A DNA stretch of 60,403 bases from JAIPJO01 sp035269015 (GCA_035269015.1 DATFJU010000025.1:1-60403); one strand, 5' to 3'; counted from the first letter of the stretch, positions 50,885-59,118 are shown. Notes: generated by a model from the sequence alone, not told the origin. Made by a program: numbers and translations.

Positions 50885-52384
50885 TTAATTAAGTTTCAAT
50901 ATATCATCTATAATTTGCCTATCATTTTTTAATCTAAGCACTTTATGTTGTCCTCCTAAACGTTTATTAGCTTTAAACCAGTCATAAAAAAGATTTTCTC
51001 TAGCTATAATTAACTCAGGCATTGATAATGTCATATCATTATAGCGCTTAGCTTCATAATCAGAATTTAAACTTTTAAGCTCTAGATCTAAATCTTTAAT
51101 ATAACTACTTAAATCATTAGGTGCTTTATTGAACTCTATCAACCATTGATGTCTACCTGTATTGTTTTCTGACATAAAAACTGGTGCTACTGTATACTCC
51201 TTAATCTCCGTATTATGTTTTTCATTAACCCTACTTAAAGCTTTCTCTGCATTATCAACAATTAATTCCTCTCCAAAAGCATTAATAAAACTTTTAACTC
51301 TTCCACTAACAATAATTCTATGTGGTTTTAAACTGGTAAATTTAACGGTGTCACCAATCATATAACGCCAAAGCCCAGAGCTGGTACTAATAATTAAAGC
51401 ATAATTTTTATTTAACTCCACTTCATTGATTGTATATATTTTAGGGTTATCATTATCAATATCTTCTAAAGCTAAGAACTCATAAAAAACTCTAGAGTTA
51501 AGAGATAAAAGCATATCATCTCTTTTTAAATCATCCTGAAAAGCAAAGAAACCTTCAGAAGCATTATATACTTCTAAATAATTAATATCTTTATTTTTAA
51601 ATAGTTTTTCAAATTGAGATTTATAAGGAGAAAAACTAACACCTCCATGAATAAATAATTCAAAGTTTGGCCAAATCTTATGCAAATCATTTTTATTTTC
51701 AAGTTCTAAAACTTTTTTCATTAAAAGTAAGTTCCAAGAAGGCACACCAGAAAAACTTACCATATTTTGCTTCCTAATTATATTAGCCATCTTTGGAAGC
51801 TTTAATTCCCAATCAGACATGGTAGCAACTTTAAACTTAGGACTTCTTTTTAACTTAACCCACCATGGTAAAAACTTTATTAAAAGAACTGAAATATCAG
51901 AAATATATTTGTTTATTCCTATATCTTTATTTTGTCTACTACCAGCTAAAGCAAAACTTTTACCGTACAATAATTTTGAACACTTCATTTGCTTAAAATA
52001 AGTAGCCATTAAATCTCTACCTATCTTATAATGATTATCCTTTAAGCTTTCCTTAGTAACAGGAATAAACTTACTCTTAGAACTACTAGTACCTGAAGAC
52101 TTGGCAAACAAATTAATTTTGCCAGGCCATAAAACATTTTCTTTATCTTCTTCTAAAATTTCTATAATATATTTTTCTAAATCTTCATACCTAGAGATAG
52201 GTATTTGTTTTTGAAAATCACTTATACTATTAATATTTTTATAGCCATATTCAATTCCCCACTTAGTATTTTTGGCTCTATTAATTAAATACTTAAAAAT
52301 ATTTTTTTGACATAAAAAAGGATCTTGTAAATCTTTTTGCAGTTTATTATATCTTCTTTTAAAAAGTAACTTAGCTAAATCCAT
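50885..52384 (-). CDS. GH3-family acyl-adenylate/amido synthetase-like protein
   Basis: GH3 proteins (ANL superfamily) adenylate a carboxylic acid and join it to an amine in plants; bacterial roles are mostly unknown. The protein has 499 residues. Seen: FAKSSGTSSSKSKFIPVT, the ATP P-loop; FSGVPSWNLLLMKKVLEL; LFIHGGVSFSPYKSQFEKLF; the nucleotide motif YNASEGFFAFQ; and SSGLWRYMIGDTVKFTSLKPHRIIVSGRVKSFINAFGEE with the hinge Asp. It begins 3 bp after rlmN, and an 81-bp gap separates it from the YibE/F gene. No candidate substrate pathway is seen nearby. Confidence 0.88.
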   Translation of the reverse strand: MDLAKLLFKRRYNKLQKDLQDPFLCQKNIFKYLINRAKNTKWGIEYGYKNINSISDFQKQIPISRYEDLEKYIIEILEEDKENVLWPGKINLFAKSSGTSSSKSKFIPVTKESLKDNHYKIGRDLMATYFKQMKCSKLLYGKSFALAGSRQNKDIGINKYISDISVLLIKFLPWWVKLKRSPKFKVATMSDWELKLPKMANIIRKQNMVSFSGVPSWNLLLMKKVLELENKNDLHKIWPNFELFIHGGVSFSPYKSQFEKLFKNKDINYLEVYNASEGFFAFQDDLKRDDMLLSLNSRVFYEFLALEDIDNDNPKIYTINEVELNKNYALIISTSSGLWRYMIGDTVKFTSLKPHRIIVSGRVKSFINAFGEELIVDNAEKALSRVNEKHNTEIKEYTVAPVFMSENNTGRHQWLIEFNKAPNDLSSYIKDLDLELKSLNSDYEAKRYNDMTLSMPELIIARENLFYDWFKANKRLGGQHKVLRLKNDRQIIDDILKLN

Positions 52385-52387
52385 ATA

Positions 52388-53380
52388 TTATTTTTTAACA
52401 GCTAACTGACCACAAGCAGCTTGTCCTTCATTGCCAAAACTACTTCTAATTGTGGTTCTTACTCCCTTTTTCTCTAAAACTCTTTTAAAAGTTTGTATTT
52501 GCTTTTCTTCACTAGCCTGAAAAACTCCAGAGTCATTATATCTAATTAAATTAAGCATATATAATTTTTTGTGCAAAATATCAGCTAACTCACTAGCAAA
52601 TTTAATATTATCATTTACCCCTTTTATCATCACATATTCAAACATCACTTGACGACCAGTCTGCTCAATATATGAATCTATTATTTCCAGTAATTCCTTA
52701 ATACTTTGTTTTTTATTAATAGGCATTAAGTGACTTCTTAATTTGTCATTAGGCGCATGCAATGAAATAGCTAAATTAACTTGCAACTTAGACTTTATTA
52801 ATCTATCAATCCCCTTTTTAATACCAACAGTGGAGATAGATATTTTTCTAGCACCAATGTTAAACTTATCCTCACTGTTTAATATTTCTATAGCTCTAAA
52901 AACATTATCAATATTTAAAAATGGTTCACCCATACCCATAAAAACAATATTATCTACTTTCTCATTTTTTTCTTTTAAGTTTCTAGCAAAATATAATACC
53001 TGCTCTACAATTTCTTTAGCGCTGAGGTTGCGAATAAAACCCATTTGCCCAGTGGCACAAAACTTACACCCTAAAGCACAACCAATTTGACTAGAAACAC
53101 AAACAGTATTTCTTTGATCTGAATTTTTAATAAGTACCGCCTCTACTTTCTGTTTATCTTCTAAGGTAATTACAGCCTTAACAGAAGCATCTTTTAAAGC
53201 CACTTCTTGAGCATTTATCTCCAAAGGACACTCTGTTTCTAACTTAGATCTAAGATCCTTAGGTAAAACACTTGCTTCCTGCCAAGATGAAATTAAATCT
53301 TGATATAGTAATTTATTAATTTGCTTAACCCTAAAACTAGGGCTAGACTTTATAATTTCTGATAATTTATCTAGATTCAT
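52388..53380 (-). CDS. rlmN: 23S rRNA (adenine2503-C2)-methyltransferase
   Basis: Radical-SAM methyltransferase of A2503 in 23S rRNA and A37 in some tRNAs. The protein has 330 residues. Seen: SSQIGCALGCKFCATGQMGFIRNLSAKEIVEQ with the CxxxCxxC cluster; NIVFMGMGEPFLNIDNVF; LAISLHAPNDKLRSHLMPINKK; VMIKGVNDN; and the methyl-carrying catalytic Cys near the C-terminus in EGQAACGQLA. It is translated together with the GH3 gene (3 bp gap). Standalone identity is certain. Confidence 0.97.
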   Translation of the reverse strand: MNLDKLSEIIKSSPSFRVKQINKLLYQDLISSWQEASVLPKDLRSKLETECPLEINAQEVALKDASVKAVITLEDKQKVEAVLIKNSDQRNTVCVSSQIGCALGCKFCATGQMGFIRNLSAKEIVEQVLYFARNLKEKNEKVDNIVFMGMGEPFLNIDNVFRAIEILNSEDKFNIGARKISISTVGIKKGIDRLIKSKLQVNLAISLHAPNDKLRSHLMPINKKQSIKELLEIIDSYIEQTGRQVMFEYVMIKGVNDNIKFASELADILHKKLYMLNLIRYNDSGVFQASEEKQIQTFKRVLEKKGVRTTIRSSFGNEGQAACGQLAVKK

Positions 53381-53447
53381 ATATTTATTTTATCTTAATT
53401 TATCTATATTTAATTGTAGCAGACAATTATAAACTTTACTACATAAA

Positions 53448-53483
53448 AAAACAATGTAATATATTTAAACATTACATTGTTTT
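53448..53483 (-). terminator. Intrinsic terminator after the 53502-53705 gene
   Basis: AAAACAATGTAAT and ATTACATTGTTTT arms around a 10-base loop, followed by T-rich minus-strand sequence. Confidence 0.85.
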
Positions 53484-53501
53484 AAAAAATACACCCAGAG
53501 T

Positions 53502-53705
53502 TTAGCGATAACCTTTTCTAAGCATACAATGCTCATAATAATTCTCTATTGTAATTCCCTGAGACTGACTAGCTTTTATAGCATCATTAGCGCAAGTTTT
53601 AGCTGCTTGATGAGGTTTATAGCTCAACCAATAAAAGGAAAAAGCTAAAATAGCTAAAACTAAAGCTAGAATAATTTTTTCTTTTTTAGTAAAAACATCT
53701 GACAT
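53502..53705 (-). CDS. Small membrane protein, 67 aa
   Basis: Not recognised. It has a short basic N-terminus, one membrane helix at about residues 9-27 (IILALVLAILAFSFYWL), and a C-terminal part outside with two Cys (KTCANDAIK, YEHCMLRKG) that could form a disulfide. It is monocistronic, with a clear terminator just downstream and divergent from the GuaB-like gene. The orientation is inferred from the basic residues. Function unknown. Confidence 0.68.
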   Translation of the reverse strand: MSDVFTKKEKIILALVLAILAFSFYWLSYKPHQAAKTCANDAIKASQSQGITIENYYEHCMLRKGYR

Positions 53706-53810
53706 AAATAAAGATTAATAATATTAATATATCTATATTATATAATATTATATTTATTATAAAAGTAACAAGCGAAAATCTATAATTAATATAACATCCA
53801 TCACCTATTC

Positions 53811-53838
53811 TTTACAATCTAAGCCCTGGGAGTATAAT
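53811..53838 (+). promoter_or_regulatory. sigma70-type promoter for the GuaB-like gene
   Basis: TTTACA, 16 bases, perfect TATAAT; predicted transcript start is about 35 nt ahead of the ATG at 53880. Confidence 0.75.
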
Positions 53839-53879
53839 AGTATAGGATACACAATATTTTAATAATTAACTATTTTAAT

Positions 53880-54920
53880 ATGGCTAGAATAACAGCTAAA
53901 GGATATTCTTTTAATGATGTCCTAATTGTACCAAAATACAACAAAATTGCTTCCAGACGTGAAGTTAATTTTCAAACACAAATTACTAAAAACTATAGTA
54001 TAGATATACCAATAATAGCAGCTAACATGGATACTATCTGTGAAAGTGAAATGGCAATAGCTCTTGGAAAAATGGGTGGACTAGGTGTAATACATAGATT
54101 TCTAAGTATTAAAGATCAGGTAGCGGAGATAAAAAAGGTTAAGAAACACAAGCTTATTACTGCAGCAGCTGTAGGCGTTAAAGATATTGAAGAAAGAGTG
54201 AAAGCGTTAATAAAAGCAGGAACAAATATTTTAGTCTTAGATGTAGCTCATGGACACTCTAAAAGAGCTGGTAAAACCCTTGATTATATAAAAGAACATT
54301 ATCCTAAAGTTGATGTAATGGTAGGAAATATTGCTACTAAAGATGCTGCCGAATACTTTATTAGTAAAAAAGCCGACGCTATTAAAGTTGGTATTGGCCC
54401 TGGGGCAATGTGTACCACTAGAGTTATGACAGGAGCTGGTATACCTCAAATTACAGCCATAATGGACGTATATGAGGCTAGTCAAAACAGAGTACCTATT
54501 TGTGCTGATGGTGGTATTAAATGCCCTGGTGATGTAGTTAAAGCTATTGGAGCTGGCGCTAACACTATTATGATAGGGTCCCTACTTTCTGGTACCAAAG
54601 AAAGCCCAGGTAAAATAATTATTAAAGATAAAAAGAAATTTAAAGAGCATAGAGGTATGGCTAGTTATTTAGCAACTATAAAAAGACTAAAAATGGATGG
54701 GAAAAAAATAGATAAAGATGTACACGTTGAAGGAGAAATGATGTTAGCTCCATATCAAGGACCAATTGCTCCAATTATTAATAAATTCTTAGGAGGCTTG
54801 GCTTCAGGTATGACCTATACTGGTTCTAAGATGATAGATAATTTAAGAGGAAAAGCAGACTTTATTGAAATTAGCCCAGCTGGATACAATGAAAGTATTG
54901 CTCATGGTGTGAAAAAATAA
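53880..54920 (+). CDS. guaB: IMP dehydrogenase/GMP reductase family protein without CBS domains
   Basis: TIM-barrel purine nucleotide oxidoreductase, 346 residues. Seen: SFNDVLIVPKYNKIASR N-terminus; LGVIHRFLS; VLDVAHGHS; IKVGIGPGAMCTTRVMTGAG, the catalytic Cys loop; PICADGGIKCPGDVVKAIGAGANTIMIGSLL; and HVEGEMMLAPYQGPIAPII. The two CBS domains of typical IMPDH (inserted at about residue 90) are absent, so the length equals that of GMP reductase. The flap region and the C-terminus (EISPAGYNESIAHGV, cf. ITGAGLRESHPHDV) look more like IMPDH. GuaB is preferred but GuaC is possible. It has its own promoter on the plus strand. Confidence 0.85.
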   Translation: MARITAKGYSFNDVLIVPKYNKIASRREVNFQTQITKNYSIDIPIIAANMDTICESEMAIALGKMGGLGVIHRFLSIKDQVAEIKKVKKHKLITAAAVGVKDIEERVKALIKAGTNILVLDVAHGHSKRAGKTLDYIKEHYPKVDVMVGNIATKDAAEYFISKKADAIKVGIGPGAMCTTRVMTGAGIPQITAIMDVYEASQNRVPICADGGIKCPGDVVKAIGAGANTIMIGSLLSGTKESPGKIIIKDKKKFKEHRGMASYLATIKRLKMDGKKIDKDVHVEGEMMLAPYQGPIAPIINKFLGGLASGMTYTGSKMIDNLRGKADFIEISPAGYNESIAHGVKK

Positions 54921-54984
54921 AAGAGAGAGAAGAAATAATATAAATAAAAAAATATAACATAATAGCTATATTTTTCATAAAATG

Positions 54985-55055
54985 CACGGGTGGGAGGAAT
55001 CGAACCCCCGCTAGAGGTTTTGGAGACCCCTGTACTGCCACTATACGACACCCGC
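54985..55055 (-). tRNA. trnW: tRNA-Trp (anticodon CCA)
   Basis: 71 nt cloverleaf on the minus strand: acceptor GCGGGTG/CACCCGT, D arm, anticodon stem GGGGT/ACCTC with loop CTCCAAA, T arm GGGGG-TTCGATT-CCTCC, discriminator G as expected for Trp. The 3' CCA is not encoded. The CCA anticodon reads UGG only, so UGA is expected to be a stop. Confidence 0.95.
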
Positions 55056-55060
55056 TTATA

Positions 55061-55083
55061 AAAAACGGGAATTACCCGTTTTT
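55061..55083 (-). terminator. Intrinsic terminator or processing hairpin between AI-2E gene and tRNA-Trp
   Basis: AAAAACGGG and CCCGTTTTT arms, 5-base loop. It is 5 bp ahead of the tRNA-Trp 5' end; with no clear tRNA promoter the tRNA may depend on read-through. Confidence 0.8.
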
Positions 55084-55111
55084 ATTTATATATTCTTTTA
55101 TAACAATTATT

Positions 55112-56155
55112 TTAAGAATTGTCTAGAGAGTTAGCGTATTCTAGTTCATAAATATGAAGTACAGTTACTGCAATAGAAATAATTAATGGACCAATAATTA
55201 CACCCCAGAAACCAAACAATACAATACCTCCTAAAATTGAAAATATTATGAATATAGGATTAACCTGCGCTTTTCCTTTAATCATATAACCTCTTAAAAT
55301 ATTATCAGTATTACCAAGTATAATTGATCCCCAAAGTAATAAAAATATTCCCTGCCAAACTTCACCAATAAACAAAAGATAAACACCTACAGGTACATAT
55401 ATAAAGGCTGCCCCAATATATGGAAGTAAAGAAAGAAATCCCATTAAAATTCCTGCAAAGAAAGCCGGTAATCCTATAATAATAAAACCTATAGCACCAA
55501 CTAGACCTTGAGCAGCGGCTGTTACAAAAGTAGTAACAAATATAGTATAACTAACAGATCTAAACTTTTTAAATATTTCCAGGTCATAACTATTTTTAAG
55601 TGGAGACCAATACATTATTTTATTTAACATATTCTTCCCATCTACAAAGAAGAAAAACATAGTTAAAATAATCATAAACAGCGAAAAGATAAATTTAGTA
55701 GTTTCAGCGATTAAAGTAGTAGCACCATCAACTAACCAATTACTAGATTTCTTTAAAGTATCCATTATAAATTGTTCAATACTACTAGGATCAAAACCAA
55801 ATACATTAAGCTGAGATAAATATGAATCCTCAAGCACAGTTTCCATCTTGTTTTCATTTAAAAACTGAACTGTACTTTGATATGCCTGTACAGATTGTTG
55901 ACCTGAATATATTATTAAATTAACAATAGGAATAATAATTACTAAAACTAATATAAAACACATTATGCCAGCTGCTAAATTTCTTTTGCCTCTTAAAAAT
56001 CTAACTAGTTTTTCATATAAACCATAAAAAATGGAAACCAAAACAGCGGCAATTAGTATTTCCGATAAATAAGGTTTAAATACCAAATAACAAGCTACAA
56101 AAACTAGCACTAATAGAGTTATTAAAAAAGGCCTAGAAAGATTATCTTTCTTCAT
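55112..56155 (-). CDS. AI-2E family transporter (PerM-like)
   Basis: Polytopic membrane protein, 347 residues with about seven membrane helices: two at residues 9-50, one at 61-84, a soluble region at 90-145, then helices at 150-172, 207-240, 245-270 and 275-330. Seen: LYEKLVRFLRGKRNLAAGIMCFILVLVIIIP and AGILMGFLSLLPYIGAAFIYVPVGVYLL, the family signature; GNTDNILRGYMIKGKAQVNPIFIIFSILGG, and FWGVIIGPLI. The family exports AI-2 or indole or acts as antiporter; the substrate here is not known. It follows rpmG by 1 bp. Confidence 0.94.
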   Translation of the reverse strand: MKKDNLSRPFLITLLVLVFVACYLVFKPYLSEILIAAVLVSIFYGLYEKLVRFLRGKRNLAAGIMCFILVLVIIIPIVNLIIYSGQQSVQAYQSTVQFLNENKMETVLEDSYLSQLNVFGFDPSSIEQFIMDTLKKSSNWLVDGATTLIAETTKFIFSLFMIILTMFFFFVDGKNMLNKIMYWSPLKNSYDLEIFKKFRSVSYTIFVTTFVTAAAQGLVGAIGFIIIGLPAFFAGILMGFLSLLPYIGAAFIYVPVGVYLLFIGEVWQGIFLLLWGSIILGNTDNILRGYMIKGKAQVNPIFIIFSILGGIVLFGFWGVIIGPLIISIAVTVLHIYELEYANSLDNS

Positions 56156-56156
56156 A

Positions 56157-56312
56157 TTATTTTGTTTCTTTGTGTTCAGTATGTTTATTACAGTTTGGGC
56201 AATATTTATTTAAAGCCATTCTCTCTTTGAGTATCTTCTTGTTTTTACGGGAATAGTAGTTTACTTTTTTGCAAACAGTACATTCAAATTTAATCATGTT
56301 GTCTTGAGACAT
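56157..56312 (-). CDS. rpmG: 50S ribosomal protein L33
   Basis: 51 residues, translated from the minus strand: MSQDNMIKFECTVCKKVNYYSRKNKK... with two zinc Cys pairs, CTVC and CPNC, which is the zinc (C+) form, about the usual length. It starts at the ATG at 56312; an internal ATG five codons later (56297) is also possible. It lies 1 bp ahead of the AI-2E family gene and has a recognisable promoter at 56367-56396. In many bacteria it sits by secE, but here it is about 52 kb away. Confidence 0.93.
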   Translation of the reverse strand: MSQDNMIKFECTVCKKVNYYSRKNKKILKERMALNKYCPNCNKHTEHKETK

Positions 56313-56366
56313 ATAGTTTTCTATCTCAGCCTTTTCAGCTAAGCTTAATTAATTTATATATATACA

Positions 56367-56396
56367 AGTATAGCAATAATAAATACTGTGAGTCAA
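56367..56396 (-). promoter_or_regulatory. Promoter of rpmG-AI-2E
   Basis: Minus strand TTGACT, 18 bases, TATACT. The transcript leader would hold a 7-bp GAAAA-loop hairpin (CTTAGCT/GGCTGAG with G-T pairs). Confidence 0.7.
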
Positions 56397-56399
56397 ATG

Positions 56400-57275
56400 C
56401 TATTTTTGACAATTATCACAAATATGCGTACCTCTTCCTGCTACCTTAATTTTCTTTATTATATTATCACATTTTAAGCAACTTTGGCCTTGTCTACCAT
56501 AAACTTTTAATTTATTACTAAAATTACCAATTCTACCCTCACTATCTACGTAATCACTAAAAGTGGTACCTCTATACCTTATGGCTTCCTTAATAATCTT
56601 TACTATTGCTTTAAAAAGTTTTTCTGATTCTTGTTTACTTAAAGAGACCGCATCTCTTCTAGGATCAATATTAGCTAAAAATAATGATTCATCAACATAA
56701 ATGTTTCCTAAGCCTGAAACAAGTTTTTGATTTAAAAGTACAGCTTTAATAGGAGTTTTCCTCTTTAAGAGAATACTTTGAAACTTAGCTAAACCAAACT
56801 CTTTTTTTAAGGGCTCAGGCCCATATGATTTTTTTATCTTTAACCACTCATCTTTACTTACTAATTTTACATAGCCAAACCTTCTCATGTCATTAAAAAA
56901 AAGAATTTTATTATTAGAGAAATAAATAACAAACCTAGTATGCTTATTTGGTAAAGCATTTCCTACAGCCTTTCTTTTATCTTTAATAGAAAAAGGATGC
57001 CCACCAGCAATAATATCTTTATTAGTTTTAAACACCAACTGGCCAGTCATCTTTAAGTGAACAAGTAAATACTTATTATTATTTAAAAGAAAAGCCAGTA
57101 GTTTTCCCTGGCGATCTATAGCAATAATTTTTAAATCTTTTAAATTATAGTATCTTTTTTTACTATCCTTACCTATTACTTTTTCATCTAATATCTCTAT
57201 TTTTTCTATCTTTTTATTTAAAACTTTTAACTTAAGATCAGACCTTATAGTCTCAACCTCTGGCAATTCAGGCAT
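56400..57275 (-). CDS. mutM: Formamidopyrimidine-DNA glycosylase
   Basis: Base-excision repair enzyme removing 8-oxoguanine, 291 residues. Seen: PELPEVETIRSDL with the catalytic N-terminal Pro-Glu; LLVHLKMTGQLVF; HTRFVIYFSNNKILFFNDMRRFGYVKL; LLNQKLVSGLGNIYVDESLF, and the zinc finger YGRQGQSCLKCDNIIKKIKVAGRGTHICDNCQ with four Cys at the C-terminus. It starts 1 bp after a 33-codon ORF. Together with the SOD it indicates oxidative-damage repair. Confidence 0.97.
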   Translation of the reverse strand: MPELPEVETIRSDLKLKVLNKKIEKIEILDEKVIGKDSKKRYYNLKDLKIIAIDRQGKLLAFLLNNNKYLLVHLKMTGQLVFKTNKDIIAGGHPFSIKDKRKAVGNALPNKHTRFVIYFSNNKILFFNDMRRFGYVKLVSKDEWLKIKKSYGPEPLKKEFGLAKFQSILLKRKTPIKAVLLNQKLVSGLGNIYVDESLFLANIDPRRDAVSLSKQESEKLFKAIVKIIKEAIRYRGTTFSDYVDSEGRIGNFSNKLKVYGRQGQSCLKCDNIIKKIKVAGRGTHICDNCQK

Positions 57276-57276
57276 A

Positions 57277-57378
57277 TTAAATAAAAATTAATAAAACAAT
57301 AACAATAACTAGCACAATAAATTCTACTGTAAATATTTTTACAAAACTTTGACCTAATTTATCTGGATTTAAAATCAT
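57277..57378 (-). CDS. Small hydrophobic 33-aa protein ahead of mutM
   Basis: Reads MILNPDKLGQSFVKIF then TVEFIVLVIVIVLLIFI, i.e. a short polar start and one membrane helix. It is 1 bp upstream of mutM, the same tight spacing as real genes in this window. It may be a real micro-membrane protein or a leader peptide coupling mutM translation; too short for homology judgement. Confidence 0.45.
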   Translation of the reverse strand: MILNPDKLGQSFVKIFTVEFIVLVIVIVLLIFI

Positions 57379-57493
57379 ATATTTATATATTTGCTGTAAC
57401 TATATTTTACCATAACCCTGCAATTAAACAAGTAAAGCCTTTAAATAACTATCTTTTAACTAATATCTTAATGCTTTTTAAAATGAATAAAAT

Positions 57494-57523
57494 AAAATCT
57501 CTCTATAGAAAGAGAGATTTTTT
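57494..57523 (-). terminator. Intrinsic terminator after tRNA-Tyr
   Basis: AAAATCTCTC and GAGAGATTTT arms with an 8-base loop, directly 3' of the tRNA, T-rich on both strands. Confidence 0.85.
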
Positions 57524-57524
57524 G

Positions 57525-57608
57525 TGGGCCGAGCTGGATTCGAACCAACGAAGGCATAAAGCCAGCAGATTTACAGTCTGCCCCGTTTGACCGCTTCGGT
57601 ATCGACCC
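57525..57608 (-). tRNA. trnY: tRNA-Tyr (anticodon GTA)
   Basis: 84 nt class II tRNA: acceptor GGGTCGA/TCGGCCC, anticodon stem GCAGA/TCTGC with loop CTGTAAA, a long variable arm (TGGCTTTATGCC region), T arm GTTGG-TTCGAAT-CCAGC, discriminator A. CCA is not encoded. The stretch 57379-57694 without protein genes holds this tRNA, its promoter and two terminators. Confidence 0.96.
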
Positions 57609-57620
57609 TAATTTATGCTT

Positions 57621-57649
57621 ATAATAAACTAATGACAGTAACTTGTCAA
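57621..57649 (-). promoter_or_regulatory. Promoter of tRNA-Tyr
   Basis: Minus strand TTGACA, 17 bases, TATTAT, ending 13 bp ahead of the mature 5' end. Confidence 0.85.
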
Positions 57650-57651
57650 AT

Positions 57652-57687
57652 AAAAAATTATCAACAAAAAATCATTGATAATTTTTT
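57652..57687 (-). terminator. Intrinsic terminator after the pilin gene
   Basis: AAAAAATTATCAA and TTGATAATTTTTT arms around 10 bases. The -35 of the tRNA-Tyr promoter begins 2 bp away. Confidence 0.82.
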
Positions 57688-57694
57688 CTTATAT

Positions 57695-58105
57695 CTAACC
57701 GCCAATAATATCATAAATAACAAAGTTAACCAGTGCGTATGAAAAGAATATTATTGCCAAACCAATTACTGACCAAATAATTATATCTTTTCCCTTCTTA
57801 ACCTTCTCAGGAGATCCTGAACTAGTCATCCAAGTAATACCACCATAGACAAACATAAGTAAAGCTAAGGAACCAACTACTCCCAATACTGCAGTAATAA
57901 CTCTACCTACTAAGGTATTTACAGTTGGATTTTCACCATCCTTTGCCAAAGGATTACCTAATGATATAATATCACAATTCGTCCCTGTACAGTTAGTACT
58001 AGGACTTTGAGCATTATTCACTTGAGCTAGACTTAAATTTACATTAAATATAAAAATAACACTAAGTGTAATTAATAAAATTGCAATGAATTTACTTTTT
58101 AACAT
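57695..58105 (-). CDS. T4SS-type pilin-like protein (VirB2/TrbC-like)
   Basis: 136 residues. A signal peptide lies at the N-terminus (KFIAILLITLSVIFIFNVNLSLAQ), then a Cys-containing loop (NCTGTNCDII), and two membrane segments at about 67-93 (LVGRVITAVLGVVGSLALLMFVYGG) and 108-132 (IIIWSVIGLAIIFFSYALVNFVIYD) joined by a basic loop SSGSPEKVKKGKD. This hairpin layout is that of VirB2/TrbC pilins, and such short genes are common in CPR genomes. No other T4SS gene is in the window. It is preceded by a terminator at 58158, so it is probably monocistronic. Confidence 0.85.
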   Translation of the reverse strand: MLKSKFIAILLITLSVIFIFNVNLSLAQVNNAQSPSTNCTGTNCDIISLGNPLAKDGENPTVNTLVGRVITAVLGVVGSLALLMFVYGGITWMTSSGSPEKVKKGKDIIIWSVIGLAIIFFSYALVNFVIYDIIGG

Positions 58106-58157
58106 ATCTATGATTATTTATATCTTTATACATAATTATATTAACATAAAAAAGAAA

Positions 58158-58187
58158 AAAAGGGAATGCTTTTAGCAGTTCCCTTTT
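58158..58187 (-). terminator. Intrinsic terminator after the 58194 gene
   Basis: AAAAGGGAATGC and GCAGTTCCCTTTT arms with one bulged G and a TTTTA loop. Confidence 0.85.
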
Positions 58188-58193
58188 ATTGTT

Positions 58194-59114
58194 TTAATTT
58201 TGAGCAAGGACCTGCCTCACTCTTTTTTCATTCAAAAGCAAAACCCTAGCCTTTGAGTCTCCCTTAATATCTATAGGAATACTTAAGTCTAGATTTTTGC
58301 AAATCTTTTCAGAATATCTATGCTTTACTACAGGATATTTGTAACTAGCATAAATTTTTTGGTCTCCATCAACCTTAGCGGTGACTACACTACGCTCATC
58401 TTTACCTTTAAGGTTGATAATCACAATTACCGGATTTTCAACATTATTAATGTCATATCCATATACATGGGTACGGATAAACCCTTTACTATTAGCATCC
58501 TTTACTGAATAAACCTTGTCAATCAAAGTATCGTATTCAGTAACATAGACGCTTTCATGGACGCTACTAGGTGTGTAATTTTTATCTTTATACACCTGAA
58601 CCCAGTGATTTGTAGCTCTTCTACAAGTATCACCAGTTTGAGGATCAATAAAAAAATCTCCCAGCTCATCTACTTTAACGTCGTAGGCAGCTCTTTCGTA
58701 GGTAGACCCATTTTGGGTATTTATCCACATAAGCGGAGTTCCTTCTTCGTCGTAGAAAGCGCTACTTAACTTCTCCGGTAATAAAAATACAAATATAACT
58801 GCAAGCACTGACACAGCATAGATTATTTTCTTTACCATACTATCCTTAAAAGCTCTAGCAGCTATTGTAGCTGTAATAAACGTAATCAAGATAATTGCTG
58901 TTATCCTGATCCCTTCAGTTTCATAAACATAAGTCATCAAATATTTGACCAGAATTATAACTGCAATACCAGCAATTATAATGGTAAATAGTTTAGTAAC
59001 TATTTTACCACTTAGCACCTCCTTTACTTTATTTATGACTCTTTTGCTCTTTATCTTTTTATTATCTTGATTTTCTAAAGAGATATCATTGTACTTTTCG
59101 TGTTCAGCTTTCAT
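58194..59114 (-). CDS. Unknown membrane protein next to SPFH gene
   Basis: 306 residues, not recognised. Basic cytosolic N-terminus (residues 1-38), then three membrane segments at about 40-57 (FTIIIAGIAVIILVKYLM), 72-90 (ITAIILITFITATIAARAF) and 98-114 (IIYAVSVLAVIFVFLLP). An outer or cytosolic beta-rich domain of about 190 residues follows, with MWINTQNGSTYERAAYDVKV, two Cys and PVIVIINLKGKDERSVVTA. The start is 4 bp after the SPFH gene, which suggests that the two work as a pair, as SPFH and NfeD-like proteins do, but no NfeD motif can be seen. Confidence 0.8.
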   Translation of the reverse strand: MKAEHEKYNDISLENQDNKKIKSKRVINKVKEVLSGKIVTKLFTIIIAGIAVIILVKYLMTYVYETEGIRITAIILITFITATIAARAFKDSMVKKIIYAVSVLAVIFVFLLPEKLSSAFYDEEGTPLMWINTQNGSTYERAAYDVKVDELGDFFIDPQTGDTCRRATNHWVQVYKDKNYTPSSVHESVYVTEYDTLIDKVYSVKDANSKGFIRTHVYGYDINNVENPVIVIINLKGKDERSVVTAKVDGDQKIYASYKYPVVKHRYSEKICKNLDLSIPIDIKGDSKARVLLLNEKRVRQVLAQN

Positions 59115-59118
59115 TTTT

